Below are positions 51,421 to 59,654 of a stretch of DNA of 64,000 nt, in pieces. Both the position numbers and the translations under genes were made by a program. This DNA comes from Pseudonocardiaceae bacterium (lineage in GTDB: Bacteria; Actinomycetota; Actinomycetes; Mycobacteriales; Pseudonocardiaceae), in the NCBI GenBank assembly GCA_009379845.1, contig WHSZ01000003.1, positions 110,138 through 174,137 of the forward strand. Reading direction: 5' to 3'. A model generated the notes under the pieces. The model made no database searches. It was not told the DNA's origin and worked only from the letters and a program-made list of their open reading frames with translations. Position 1 is the stretch's first letter. The number at the start of each line of letters is the position of its first letter.

Positions 51421-52421
51421 CGACGGTCGGCGAGCTGAGCCGGCTCGCGGAGCGGCTGCTGGTTGCCGCGGGCCTGCCACGGCACCGCGCCGCGCGCACC
51501 GCGGAGATTCTGGTGCTCGCCGAGACGTGGGGGATCGCCACGCACGGGTTGATGCGCCTGCCGCACTACCTTGAACGGCTGCGCGCGGGTGGTTGCCGCC
51601 CGGATGCCGAGCTGGAGCGCGTGTCCGACGCCGGCGCGGTGATCAGCTACGACGGCGGTGCGGGGCTCGGGCACTGGCAGCTGTGGGAAGCGGCCGAGGT
51701 GGCGAGGGACCGGTGTGCGGACACCGGCATCGCGGCCGTCGCGGTGCAGAACTCGTCGCACTGCGGGGCGCTCGGCAGCTACGTCTACCCCGCGCTGGAT
51801 GCGGGAATGGTGTCGCTGGTGTTCAGCAACGGCCCGCCGGCGATGCCGCCGTGGGGCGGCAGGGAAGCGGTGCTGTCCACCAGCCCGATCGCGGCCGGAT
51901 TTCCCAGCTCGCCGGCCCCGGTGGTGATCGACCTGGCCACCAGCGCCGTTGCCCGCGGCAAGATCGCCTGGCACGCGCAGCAGGACGAGCCCCTGCCGGA
52001 GGGCTGGGCGTTCGACGCCGACGGGGTACCCACGGTCGACCCGCAGGCGGCCCTGCAGGGCATGCTGGCGCCGCTGGGTGGCAGCAAGGGTTACGTGCTG
52101 GCGCTGCTCGTGGAGGGGCTCACCGGCGGGCTGGTCGGTCCCTCGCTTGCCGCCGACGTGGCGGATATGTTCAATCGTGCCGACGACAGCAAGCCGCAGG
52201 GGATCGGCCACCTGGTCGTGACATTGCGGCCGGACGCGTTCGGGCCTGGCGCCGCCGACCGGTTCGAGCAGCTGGTGGCCAGGGTAGGCAACGCGGGCGG
52301 GCGGCCACCCGGCCTGTCCCGTCGCTCGCCGTCCACGATGGACGAAAGGCAACCGCTCCAGGTGGCCGACTCGACCCTGGAGCGGCTGAGATCCTGGGAG
52401 CAGCGGCTCGGCGTGAGCTGA
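51417..52421 (+). CDS. comC: (R)-sulfolactate dehydrogenase-like Ldh/malate dehydrogenase family protein
   Basis: NAD(P)-dependent enzyme of the Ldh/MDH2 (ComC, YlbC, delta-1-piperideine reductase) family, 334 residues. Landmarks are ETWGIATHGLMRLPHYLERL with the conserved His (about residue 43), VAVQNSSHCGALGSYVYPAL, STSPIAAGFPS and GGSKGYVLALLVEGLTGGL. ComC reduces sulfopyruvate to (R)-sulfolactate, the SuyAB substrate, so with SlcC it inverts the (S) isomer. GTG start overlaps slcC by four bases. Confidence 0.8.
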   Translation: MTTVGELSRLAERLLVAAGLPRHRAARTAEILVLAETWGIATHGLMRLPHYLERLRAGGCRPDAELERVSDAGAVISYDGGAGLGHWQLWEAAEVARDRCADTGIAAVAVQNSSHCGALGSYVYPALDAGMVSLVFSNGPPAMPPWGGREAVLSTSPIAAGFPSSPAPVVIDLATSAVARGKIAWHAQQDEPLPEGWAFDADGVPTVDPQAALQGMLAPLGGSKGYVLALLVEGLTGGLVGPSLAADVADMFNRADDSKPQGIGHLVVTLRPDAFGPGAADRFEQLVARVGNAGGRPPGLSRRSPSTMDERQPLQVADSTLERLRSWEQRLGVS

Positions 52422-52470
52422 CGCGCCGGGCCACCGGGACCTTGACCACTGGCCGGGCGAGGTAATTTTC

Positions 52471-52526
52471 GGTCTTACCACATGACCGCCAGCACAGAGT
52501 GGTGTTGGAGGTATATTGGCCTGACC
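52471..52526 (+). promoter_or_regulatory. gntR promoter with two GntR-type operators
   Basis: GGTCTTACC (52471-52479) and GGCCTGACC (52518-52526) flank the probable promoter; TATATT (52512-52517) is a good -10 box directly abutting the second site. This fits autorepression of the regulator gene. A further half-site TTGACC follows the second operator. Confidence 0.65.
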
Positions 52527-52548
52527 AGTTGACCGGAGGAGTGTCGCC

Positions 52549-53277
52549 GTGGCCGCAGAATTGTGGGAGCCCATCCGCCCGCCGGGCTCGCTCGCCGCCC
52601 GCATCGCGGAGCGCGTCGAGGAGCTGATGACGGAGGAACAGCTCAAGGCGGGTGATCGGCTTCCTCCGGAACGGGAACTCGCCACCCTGCTCGGCGTGAG
52701 CCGCCCGTCGTTGCGGGAGGCGATCCGCTCGCTCGCAGCCAAGGGCAGGCTTTCCGTGCGGCACGGCCAGGGCGTGTTCGTCGAGGCACCGCTGACCACC
52801 AAGCGGCTGACCAGCAGCCTCAACTCGGACGAACACGACCTCGACGAGCTGTACGCGATGCGGGAGGTGCTCGAGGTTCCCGCAGCGGGTTGGGCGGCGA
52901 AAAACCACACCGAGTCCGGGCTCGAGCGGCTCCAGGAGGCCTACGAGCTGCTCGTGGACGCCGCCGGCAGGCAGGCCGACTGGGACGAATTGCAGCGGCT
53001 GGACGCGGGATTTCACGAGGCCGTCGTGCGGGTCGCCGGCAACCGGTTCCTGCTGCGCACGCTTGGCGTGTTGAACGAGATCATGGCCGCGGGCATGGAA
53101 ACCACGCTGCGGCACCCTGGACGGCTCCAGCAGTCCGCGAAGGAACACACCAAGATCCTGGAGATGATCAAGGCGGGTGACTCCCGTGGCGCTCGCGCGG
53201 CCGCCCGCGCGCACATCCGTGGCGCGCACGCCGCCGCGCTGAAGTACGTCGAGCAGCAGATCCAGGACGCGGAGTAG
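52549..53277 (+). CDS. FadR-subfamily GntR regulator of the sulfonate cluster
   Basis: Regulator of 242 residues: N-terminal winged helix (AGDRLPPERELATLLGVSRPSLREAIRSLAAKGRLSVRHGQGVFV) and C-terminal FCD domain whose metal ligands are probably in LDAGFHEAVV, EHTKIL and IRGAHAAAL. FadR-type proteins bind TGGTC-N-GACCA-like palindromes, and a WGGYCNNACCW motif stands at every promoter of the surrounding sulfonate genes. GTG start at 52549 after GGAGGAG. Predicted autorepressor released by sulfolactate or a related intermediate (inference). Confidence 0.88.
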   Translation: MAAELWEPIRPPGSLAARIAERVEELMTEEQLKAGDRLPPERELATLLGVSRPSLREAIRSLAAKGRLSVRHGQGVFVEAPLTTKRLTSSLNSDEHDLDELYAMREVLEVPAAGWAAKNHTESGLERLQEAYELLVDAAGRQADWDELQRLDAGFHEAVVRVAGNRFLLRTLGVLNEIMAAGMETTLRHPGRLQQSAKEHTKILEMIKAGDSRGARAAARAHIRGAHAAALKYVEQQIQDAE

Positions 53278-53541
53278 CTGGCGGGGCGTCGTATCGTACG
53301 GCGCATGACCTACCTCTCAGATTCTGGGCCGCGTAGAGTGTCCGCCGCCCGCGGTGATAGAACGCAGCCGTGTGGCTTGGCCCTCCTGAGTGGCACCGGG
53401 CATTGCGGGAACCGGTTGTACGCAGCATTCTTCGTGATGGTGTGTAGCCTCACAGCTTGCTAAGGTGCTACTTACTCTGGCCAGACCTCTTTCCACTAAC
53501 TTGACCATTTCGGCCACAGCGGCATCCGAAAGGAGAGGCCG
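53278..53541. promoter_or_regulatory. ABC transporter promoter region with GntR-type operator
   Basis: The gap has no gene. GGCCAGACC (53479-53487; GGTCTGGCC on the other strand) matches the cluster operator, preceded by a -10-like TACTTACT. GGAGAGG before the GTG at 53542 is the ribosome site. The earlier 150 bases show nothing I can assign. Confidence 0.55.
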
Positions 53542-54369
53542 GTGACCACGAACACCAGCCACGCCGGCTCGACGCAGTCCGCATCAGGAGCGGGAACCCC
53601 GCTCCTCTCGGTGCAACACGCGAAGATCGGCTACGTGGTGAACCGGGAGACCCACGTCGCGGTCGGCGACGTGAGTTTCGAGGTTCGACAGGGCGAGAAG
53701 ATCATGCTTCTCGGCCCATCCGGATGCGGTAAGTCCACGCTGCTCAAGGCGGTGGCCGGATTTCTCGGACTCTTCGATGGCCAGATCCGGCTGGCTGGGC
53801 GCGAGACGCTGAAGCCGGGGCCCGACCGGGCGGTCGTGTTCCAGGAGTTCGACCAGCTGTTCCCGTGGAAGACGGTGCGGGACAACATCGTGCACCCGCA
53901 GCGGGTCATCGGTCGCGCCAGGTCGGAGGCCGAGCGCCGGTCCGACGAGTACCTGGAGCTGATGAAGCTGACCCAGGCAGCGGATCGGTATCCGCATCAG
54001 CTTTCCGGCGGCATGAAGCAGCGCGTCGCGATCGCAAGGGCCCTCGCGCTCGATCCGATGATCTTGCTGATGGACGAGCCGTTCGGCGCGCTCGACGCGC
54101 AGACCCGCTCCCGGCTGCAGCGCGAACTCATCGACGTCGCGGCGCGGACCAACGTGACGCTGCTTTTCGTCACGCACAGCATCCAAGAGGCGGTGTACGT
54201 CGGTGATCGGGTAGTGGTGCTCGGCAACGCGCCGTCCACCGTGCAGGAGGTGGTGGACGTTTCGGCGTTGGACGACCCGTCCACGCTCGAGTTCACCAGC
54301 ACACAGGAACACCTGCGCTCGCTGCTCGCCATTGACGACGACGAACTCGGCAACCTGGCGTTCGAGTAA
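53542..54369 (+). CDS. Sulfonate-type ABC transporter ATPase (SsuB/TauB family)
   Basis: ATP-binding subunit, 275 residues: Walker A LLGPSGCGKSTLLKAVAGF (about residue 58), Q-loop VFQEFDQLFPWKTV, signature QLSGGMKQRVAIARAL, Walker B ILLMDEPFGALD, and the switch His in FVTHSIQEAVYVGDRV. These sequences are typical of the nitrate/sulfonate/taurine (NitT/TauT) group. First gene of a three-gene importer unit, with GTG start after GAGAGGCCG. Promoter carries the cluster operator, so import is probably co-regulated with sulfolactate degradation. Ligand not proven. Confidence 0.88.
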   Translation: MTTNTSHAGSTQSASGAGTPLLSVQHAKIGYVVNRETHVAVGDVSFEVRQGEKIMLLGPSGCGKSTLLKAVAGFLGLFDGQIRLAGRETLKPGPDRAVVFQEFDQLFPWKTVRDNIVHPQRVIGRARSEAERRSDEYLELMKLTQAADRYPHQLSGGMKQRVAIARALALDPMILLMDEPFGALDAQTRSRLQRELIDVAARTNVTLLFVTHSIQEAVYVGDRVVVLGNAPSTVQEVVDVSALDDPSTLEFTSTQEHLRSLLAIDDDELGNLAFE

Positions 54370-54380
54370 GAGAGGAACCC

Positions 54381-55232
54381 ATGAGCGAAACGCGAGAGGC
54401 CGAGCAGCCCGTGACGGCGGTCAGCGCTGGAAGCGCGCACCATCGGCGAACCTGGGGCGATCTGCCCACCGTGCTACGCCGCGGCATCGTGCTGGTGGCG
54501 CTGCTCGGGGCGTGGCAGCTCTCCACCCTTTTCATGACCGGCGCCCAGGCACAGCTCATGAGGGGACCGCTGGAAGTCGGCGAGGCGATCGTGGATGGGT
54601 TCGCCCGTGGCGACCTGGTGGACGCGACGCTGACCACTTTGCGGATCTTGTTGCTCAGCATGGCGATCGGCATCGTGGTGGCCGCGCTGCTCACCACATT
54701 CGCGATGTGGAGCAAGCTCGGCGACGACATCCTCAACCTGCTCACGGCGATGATCAACCCGCTGCCGGCCATCGCGCTGCTGCCGCTGGCGATGATCTGG
54801 ATCGGGTTGAACACCACGGCGCTGGTGGTGATCATCGCGAATGCGGTGATCTGGCCCCTTGCCATCAACGTGAGTACCGGCTTTCGAACCGTGAATCCCA
54901 CGTTGCTCGCGGTGGGACGCAATATCGGGCTGTCCGGCTGGCGGCTGGTGCGTGGCGTGTACCTGCCGGCCGCGCTGCCGCACATCGTTTCCGGTATCAA
55001 GACCGGATGGGCCTTCGGCTGGCGTACGATCATCGCCGCCGAGCTCGTCTTCGGCGTCGCCGGAGAGGGCGGTGGACTGGGGTACTTCATCAACTATGCG
55101 CGGTTCTTCAACCGCACCGAAGATATGTTCGCCGGAATTGTGACGATCATGATCATCGGTATCGCGTTCGACCTTCTATTTTCACTACTTGAACGGAAGA
55201 CAGTCATCAAGTGGGGTATGAAGACTGCCTGA
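54381..55232 (+). CDS. Sulfonate-type ABC transporter permease (SsuC/TauC family)
   Basis: Permease of 283 residues with about six membrane segments. The conserved cytoplasmic EAA-like loop reads VNPTLLAVGRNIGLSGWRLVRGVYLPAALPHIVSGIKTGWAFGWR, typical of SsuC/TauC, and INPLPAIALLPLAMIWIGL is the family's central helix. ATG at 54381 with AGAGAGGAA ahead, 11 bases after the ATPase gene. Confidence 0.9.
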   Translation: MSETREAEQPVTAVSAGSAHHRRTWGDLPTVLRRGIVLVALLGAWQLSTLFMTGAQAQLMRGPLEVGEAIVDGFARGDLVDATLTTLRILLLSMAIGIVVAALLTTFAMWSKLGDDILNLLTAMINPLPAIALLPLAMIWIGLNTTALVVIIANAVIWPLAINVSTGFRTVNPTLLAVGRNIGLSGWRLVRGVYLPAALPHIVSGIKTGWAFGWRTIIAAELVFGVAGEGGGLGYFINYARFFNRTEDMFAGIVTIMIIGIAFDLLFSLLERKTVIKWGMKTA

Positions 55233-55277
55233 CCGTATCCCCCGTTCGGTTATCTTCGACCACGAAAGGGCATTTCA

Positions 55278-56306
55278 ATGAGGATCTTCAGGCAGACACC
55301 CGGGCGACCCCGAACCGCACCGGGCGTGGCTGTGGCCGGAGTCGTGGCCCTGGCGCTCACCGGTTGCGGGACTGGTTCTGGTTCCGGGGACGGCGGGGAG
55401 GCGGCCGACTGCTCGGACGGTCCCGCGAAGGAGATCACCATCGCGCACCAGCCCGGCCTCGGGTACGCGCCGCTGCTCATCGCGAAACAGCAGAAGACTC
55501 TGGAGAAGCGGTTCCCGGATACCGAGATCACCTGGAGAGAGCTGGACTCCGGAGCCGCGATCAGGGACGGCATGATCGCCGGTGACATCCAGGTCGGCTC
55601 CGGCGGTATCGCTCCGTTCCTGGTTGGCTACGACACCGAGGTCGGCTGGAAGATCGTCACCGGGCTGGAGAAGATGAACCTGCAGCTGATGACGAAGGAC
55701 CCGTCGATCAAGTCACTGAAGGATCTGCGCGGCAAGGGCAAGATCGCGATGCCGGGGCCGGACTCGATTCAGTCCGTGGTGCTCCGCAAGGCAGCGGAGG
55801 AGCAGCTCGGCGACGCGAAGGCGCTCGACTCGCAGATCGTCGCGATGGGACACCCGGATGGTCGCCAGGCACTGGCCAGTGGCCAGCTGGCCGCACACCT
55901 GACCTCGCCGCCGTTCCAGGGGCAGGAGAAGGCCGATGGTGCTCGGTCGATTGCGAACAGCTACGACGTGTTCGGTGAGCATACCTTCAACAGCGCGTTC
56001 ACTATGTCCAGCTTCGAGGCGTGCAACTCCCAGTTCGTGTCGGCGCTTGCCGGTGCCGTGACCGAATCGAACCGCCTGATCAACAACAAGCCGGCGGAGG
56101 CGGCGAAGCTGCTGTCCGAGGAATTCGCCGACGAGCCGGCGAAGGAGATCGAGAAGGACCTGACCGCCGACGACGTGGAGTTCGACACCACACCGGTCGG
56201 TTTCGGGACTTTCGCCGGGTTCATGAAGGAAATCGGGCTGATCAGGGAGGTTCCGGAATCCTCGGACCTGTTCTTCGACAACAAGAACACCGCGGGCGGC
56301 AACTGA
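55278..56306 (+). CDS. Sulfonate-type substrate-binding lipoprotein (SsuA/NMT1-like)
   Basis: Solute-binding lipoprotein of 342 residues. Signal peptide with lipobox VALALTGC (lipidated Cys about residue 31), then ITIAHQPGLGYAPLLIAKQQKTLEKRF, LDSGAAIRDGMIAGDIQVG, and SLKDLRGKGKIAMPGPDSIQ, the usual NMT1/SsuA pattern. It presents substrate to the permease at the outer membrane face. A perfect 46-base palindrome follows its stop. The substrate is predicted to be a small anionic sulfonate from context. Confidence 0.88.
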   Translation: MRIFRQTPGRPRTAPGVAVAGVVALALTGCGTGSGSGDGGEAADCSDGPAKEITIAHQPGLGYAPLLIAKQQKTLEKRFPDTEITWRELDSGAAIRDGMIAGDIQVGSGGIAPFLVGYDTEVGWKIVTGLEKMNLQLMTKDPSIKSLKDLRGKGKIAMPGPDSIQSVVLRKAAEEQLGDAKALDSQIVAMGHPDGRQALASGQLAAHLTSPPFQGQEKADGARSIANSYDVFGEHTFNSAFTMSSFEACNSQFVSALAGAVTESNRLINNKPAEAAKLLSEEFADEPAKEIEKDLTADDVEFDTTPVGFGTFAGFMKEIGLIREVPESSDLFFDNKNTAGGN

Positions 56307-56312
56307 CAGGCA

Positions 56313-56358
56313 CTCGTGAGTACTTTTGGGTGCTATAGCACCCAAAAGTACTCACGAG
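56313..56358. terminator. Perfect 46-base palindrome after the ABC operon
   Basis: Arms of 23 bases meet with no loop (centre GCTATAGC). The left arm starts CTCGTGAGTACTTTTGGG at 56313 and the right arm is its exact complement to 56358. It directly follows the lipoprotein gene and contains A/T runs unusual here. Probably a transcription terminator; it shares GTGAGT/ACTCAC with the lysR/suyB hairpin. Confidence 0.85.
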
Positions 56359-56533
56359 CACTGCGCTCCGTCGGTAAAGACGTTGCCACGGCGTCGAATC
56401 CCGGATGAGCACGCCGTTGGGCCGGATGATGTGACCAGCGGAACCATCTGGATTACTTCTTCCACCCGCAACGCTCGGATAACCTCCGATCAAGTCGGCC
56501 GAGGTCGAGCTCGGCGACTTCAAGGAGTGTCCG
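56359..56533. other. Gap before the TauE-type exporter gene
   Basis: No gene and no copy of the cluster operator was found here. GCCGAGGTCGAGCTCGGC (about 56499-56516) is a short palindrome just before the ribosome site AAGGAG; its role is unclear. No convincing promoter. Confidence 0.4.
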
Positions 56534-57259
56534 ATGTCCGTCCTGATCGTGGCCGGCCTCGGCGTGGTGTTCGTCGCCGCACTGCTCGGCGGGCTGACGG
56601 GCTTCGGCTACAACCTCATGGCCATGCCGTTGATGTTGCTGCTCGGGATGTCACCCGCGACCGCCGTGGTGATCAATCTGGCGATCGCGTTGATTACCAG
56701 GGTGGCGGTGGTGTTCCGGCTGCTGCCGTACGTCCGGTGGCGCCGCGCGCTGCTGCTGACCGGTGGCAGCATCCCGGGACTGTTCGCCGGTGCGTGGCTC
56801 GGCGGCTCGCTTGAGCCGGACGTGTTGCGCGTCCTCGCCGGTGTGCTGGTGCTCGTGATCGCGCCGCTGCTGATGCTGCGTAGGCCGACCCCGCACGACA
56901 AACCGCGCACCCAGTACGCGTTGGCCGGCTTCGCCGGTGGTGCGCTGGGCACCAGTACGTCGCTCAACGGCGTGCCGGTCGCGCTCACGCTGTCCGCGGA
57001 CGTGCAGGATCAGCGCAGCTTCATCGCGGACCTGGCGGTGTTCTTCGTCGGCAGCAACATCATGGGGCTGGCGATCCTGCTGCTGCGGGACGGCGTGCAT
57101 CTCGGTGACCTCGCGCTTCTCGGGTACTGGCTGCCGGGAGCACTGGTGGCGAATTGGATCGGCACCGCGCTGGCCGAGCGGATCGCGCCGGGCGTGTTCC
57201 GGGTACTCACTTGTGTGCTGGTGATGGCGGCCGGCGCGGCGACGTTGTTGTCCGCCTGA
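56534..57259 (+). CDS. TauE/SafE-family sulfite/organosulfonate exporter
   Basis: Membrane protein of 241 residues with about eight helices; duplicated TauE/SafE repeats FVAALLGGLTGFGYNLMAMPLML and FAGGALGTSTSLNGVPVALTLSA. Members export sulfite or sulfoacetate during taurine, cysteate or sulfolactate degradation. ATG at 56534 after AAGGAG. Lying between the sulfonate importer and the lyase/complex II operon, it most likely removes sulfite released by SuyAB. Confidence 0.85.
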   Translation: MSVLIVAGLGVVFVAALLGGLTGFGYNLMAMPLMLLLGMSPATAVVINLAIALITRVAVVFRLLPYVRWRRALLLTGGSIPGLFAGAWLGGSLEPDVLRVLAGVLVLVIAPLLMLRRPTPHDKPRTQYALAGFAGGALGTSTSLNGVPVALTLSADVQDQRSFIADLAVFFVGSNIMGLAILLLRDGVHLGDLALLGYWLPGALVANWIGTALAERIAPGVFRVLTCVLVMAAGAATLLSA

Positions 57260-57416
57260 TCGGGGCTGATGTGGCTGTTCCCACTGCCGCGTTGACACCC
57301 TCGTCGGCTGTGCGGTACGCCTGCCTAATACAGATGGGCAGAGGTCAAACCACCGGCGCGAGCGCGGCGGACGTGCCACAGTTGCCCTAATCGGTGCGGT
57401 ACTTGAGGAGGCGACG
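57260..57416 (+). promoter_or_regulatory. Promoter region of the lyase/complex II operon with GntR-type operator
   Basis: TAATAC (57326-57331) is a -10 candidate, followed by the operator GGTCAAACC (57343-57351), identical in its nine bases to the slcC operator and in the same position relative to the -10. A TTGACA at 57292-57297 could serve a weaker alternative start. GAGGAGG precedes the lyase ATG. Confidence 0.6.
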
Positions 57417-58919
57417 ATGCCCGCGGAGGAACGGATCTCTCGGGAGCGACTGACCGAGCCGCCGGGCGAGATCTACACCTCGACGATCCTGGAACCGAGT
57501 TTCCGGTTCATGCTCGCCGAGTACTTCGAGCCACTGCTGCGGACCAACAGGGCGTGGGCCGTGATGCTCGGGGATACCGGCATCGTCCCCGCCGATCGGG
57601 TGCGGGCGCTGTTGGCCGCGCTCAGCAGGATGAGCGAGGAAGGCGCCGAGGCGTTCGCCGAGTTCAACCCCGCTTACGAGTATTTCTACTCGCACCTGGA
57701 GCACCGGCTCGCCGAGTACGCGGGTGCGGACGCGGCCGGTGAGATCAACCTCGGCCGGACCCGGCCCGAACCGCTGACCCGGCTGGCGTTGCGGGAGCGG
57801 ATCCTGCGGCTGACCGAGGAGCTCGGAGCGCTCGTCGACGTACTGCTGGACATCGCGGAGCGCGAGGCGGGCACCGTGATGCCGCAGTGGACACACATGC
57901 AGCCGGCGCAGCCGTCCACCTTCGGGCATTACCTGCTGGGCATCATCGCCGCGCTCGGCAGGGATGCCGAGCGAATCGGCGCGGCGTATCGCACCACCAA
58001 TGCCTGCACCCTCGGCTGCGGCGCGCTGGCCGGCACGTCCTACCCGGTCGACCGGGACGTGGTGGCCGAGCTTCTCGGGTTCGACGAGGTCAGGGAGAAC
58101 ACCATCGACTGCGTCGCCTCCGGCGACTACGGGCTGGAGACCAGCGCGGCGGTGGCGAACCTTGGCATCACCCTCAGCAGGCTCTGCGAGGATCTCTACA
58201 TCTGGCACACCGACGAGTTCGGATTCGTGGAGATCGGAGACTCGTTCGCCGGATCGAGCAGCATGATGCCGCAGAAGAAGAACGCTTACCCGTTCGAGTA
58301 CATCCGGGCGCGCGGTGCCCGCGCGGTCGGCGAGATGACGGCCGCGTTCGGCGCGTTGCACAACACCAACTTCGGCGACATCAAGGATGTCGAAGAGGAG
58401 ATGGTGCCGCCGATCTTCCGCGCCTGCGACGAGCTGGCGACCTCGCTGCGGCTGCTTCGCGGCACGCTCGGCACGCTGACCGTGCATCGCGAGCGCTGCG
58501 AGGCCCGCGCCGCCGCCGGCTTCGCCACGGCCACCGAGCTGGCCGCCGTGCTGCACCGCAACACCGACCTGGACTACCGATCGGCGCATCGGGTGGTCGG
58601 GCATCTCGTGCTGGTCGCGACCAACCGCGGCGTCGAACCGTCCGACGTGGACAGCGCGCTGCTTGACGAGGCGGCACGCGAGACACTCGGCCGCGATACC
58701 GGCCTGTCCGACGAGCAGGTTCGCGGCGCGCTCGATCCCCGCGGATTCGTTGCCGCGCACGACGTCCCTGGTGGGCCGGCCGCCGAACCGGTGCGGCGGG
58801 CGTTGGACACAGCTCGCGCCGGTGCCGCGGACCGGCGGGCATGGCTCGACGGGGCGCGGGAACGCCTGGCGGTGGCGGACAAGCGGCTGTCCGAGCGTGT
58901 CGCCGGGTATCTCGGCTGA
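57417..58919 (+). CDS. Argininosuccinate lyase/fumarase-superfamily enzyme, non-arginine role
   Basis: A 500-residue member of the aspartase/fumarase superfamily, closest in pattern to argininosuccinate lyase: EINLGRTRPEPLTRLALRERIL, MPQWTHMQPAQPSTFGHYLLG (catalytic His region), GCGALAGTSYPVDRDVVAELLGF, and the Ser-loop signature GSSSMMPQKKNAYPFEYI (about residue 281). The loop departs from ArgH ([12 protein letters not shown]), as in lyases for other substrates. A true argH lies in the arg operon. Here the gene heads an operon with a complex II-like oxidoreductase behind the sulfonate operator. I infer action on a fumarate-like intermediate, perhaps hydration of sulfoacrylate or elimination from an amino- or hydroxy-sulfonate. 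Confidence 0.82.
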   Translation: MPAEERISRERLTEPPGEIYTSTILEPSFRFMLAEYFEPLLRTNRAWAVMLGDTGIVPADRVRALLAALSRMSEEGAEAFAEFNPAYEYFYSHLEHRLAEYAGADAAGEINLGRTRPEPLTRLALRERILRLTEELGALVDVLLDIAEREAGTVMPQWTHMQPAQPSTFGHYLLGIIAALGRDAERIGAAYRTTNACTLGCGALAGTSYPVDRDVVAELLGFDEVRENTIDCVASGDYGLETSAAVANLGITLSRLCEDLYIWHTDEFGFVEIGDSFAGSSSMMPQKKNAYPFEYIRARGARAVGEMTAAFGALHNTNFGDIKDVEEEMVPPIFRACDELATSLRLLRGTLGTLTVHRERCEARAAAGFATATELAAVLHRNTDLDYRSAHRVVGHLVLVATNRGVEPSDVDSALLDEAARETLGRDTGLSDEQVRGALDPRGFVAAHDVPGGPAAEPVRRALDTARAGAADRRAWLDGARERLAVADKRLSERVAGYLG

Positions 58920-58928
58920 GAGCGGACG

Positions 58929-59654
58929 ATGCGCAACCGACATCGGAAAGCCGGGGACGAGCTTCGGGTCAGCGTCACGCGCAGCGACGCGGCCGCGGCT
59001 GATGAGTTCACCGTTCCCCGAATCCGTCCGATGATGGTGCTGGACGCGTTGCTGGCGATTCAGCGCACCCACGATCCGGCGATCGGGTTCCGGTACTCCT
59101 GCCGGGTTGGCATGTGCGGCACCTGCACGGTGCGGGTGGACGGACGCTCGGTTCTCGCCTGCCAGACGGAGATCCCGGAGCGCGCGGAGCACATCCGCAT
59201 CGATCCGCTCGCCGGGCTGCCGGTGGTTCGCGATCTCGTCGTGGACACCGCACCGTTCTGGCAGGCGTGGAAGTCCATCACGCCGTATCTGGTGCCGGAC
59301 GAGGACGCGGCCGGGATGGACGCGACACCCGCGGTGATCAAGCCGGATTCCGCGGAACGGGAGCGGATCGACCCGTCACTGGACTGCATCGGGTGCGCGG
59401 CCTGCTTTTCCAGCTGCGGGATCGCGAGCGCCAGGCGGGATTTCATCGGACCCGCGGCGCTGAACCGGGCGATGGTACTTGTCGCGGACAGCCGGGATAC
59501 CGCGGCCGCGCATCGCCTCGACGTGGTGGCCACCGACTCCGGTGTCGACCGGTGCCACTACATCTACGGCTGCAGTGCCGCCTGCCCGAAGGGGCTGGAC
59601 CCGGCGCAGGCCATTCGCCGGCTGCGAAAGTGGAGATTCGATGAGTCCCGGTGA
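58929..59654 (+). CDS. Complex II-like iron-sulfur subunit
   Basis: Succinate dehydrogenase/fumarate reductase-type electron-transfer subunit, 241 residues. The [2Fe-2S] ligands are in YSCRVGMCGTC with a later LACQ; the [4Fe-4S] motif is DCIGCAACFSSC; the [3Fe-4S] motif is CHYIYGCSAACPKGLDP. All cluster cysteines are kept. ATG at 58929, nine bases after the lyase. Overlaps the flavoprotein gene by 14 bases. It is separate from any housekeeping sdh operon and linked to sulfonate genes. Confidence 0.9.
   Translation: MRNRHRKAGDELRVSVTRSDAAAADEFTVPRIRPMMVLDALLAIQRTHDPAIGFRYSCRVGMCGTCTVRVDGRSVLACQTEIPERAEHIRIDPLAGLPVVRDLVVDTAPFWQAWKSITPYLVPDEDAAGMDATPAVIKPDSAERERIDPSLDCIGCAACFSSCGIASARRDFIGPAALNRAMVLVADSRDTAAAHRLDVVATDSGVDRCHYIYGCSAACPKGLDPAQAIRRLRKWRFDESR

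Noticed and set aside
57417..58919. Calling this gene argH
   Set aside because: A canonical argH completes the arg operon at 44.5-46.0 kb; this copy has an altered signature loop and lies in an oxidoreductase operon under a different operator.
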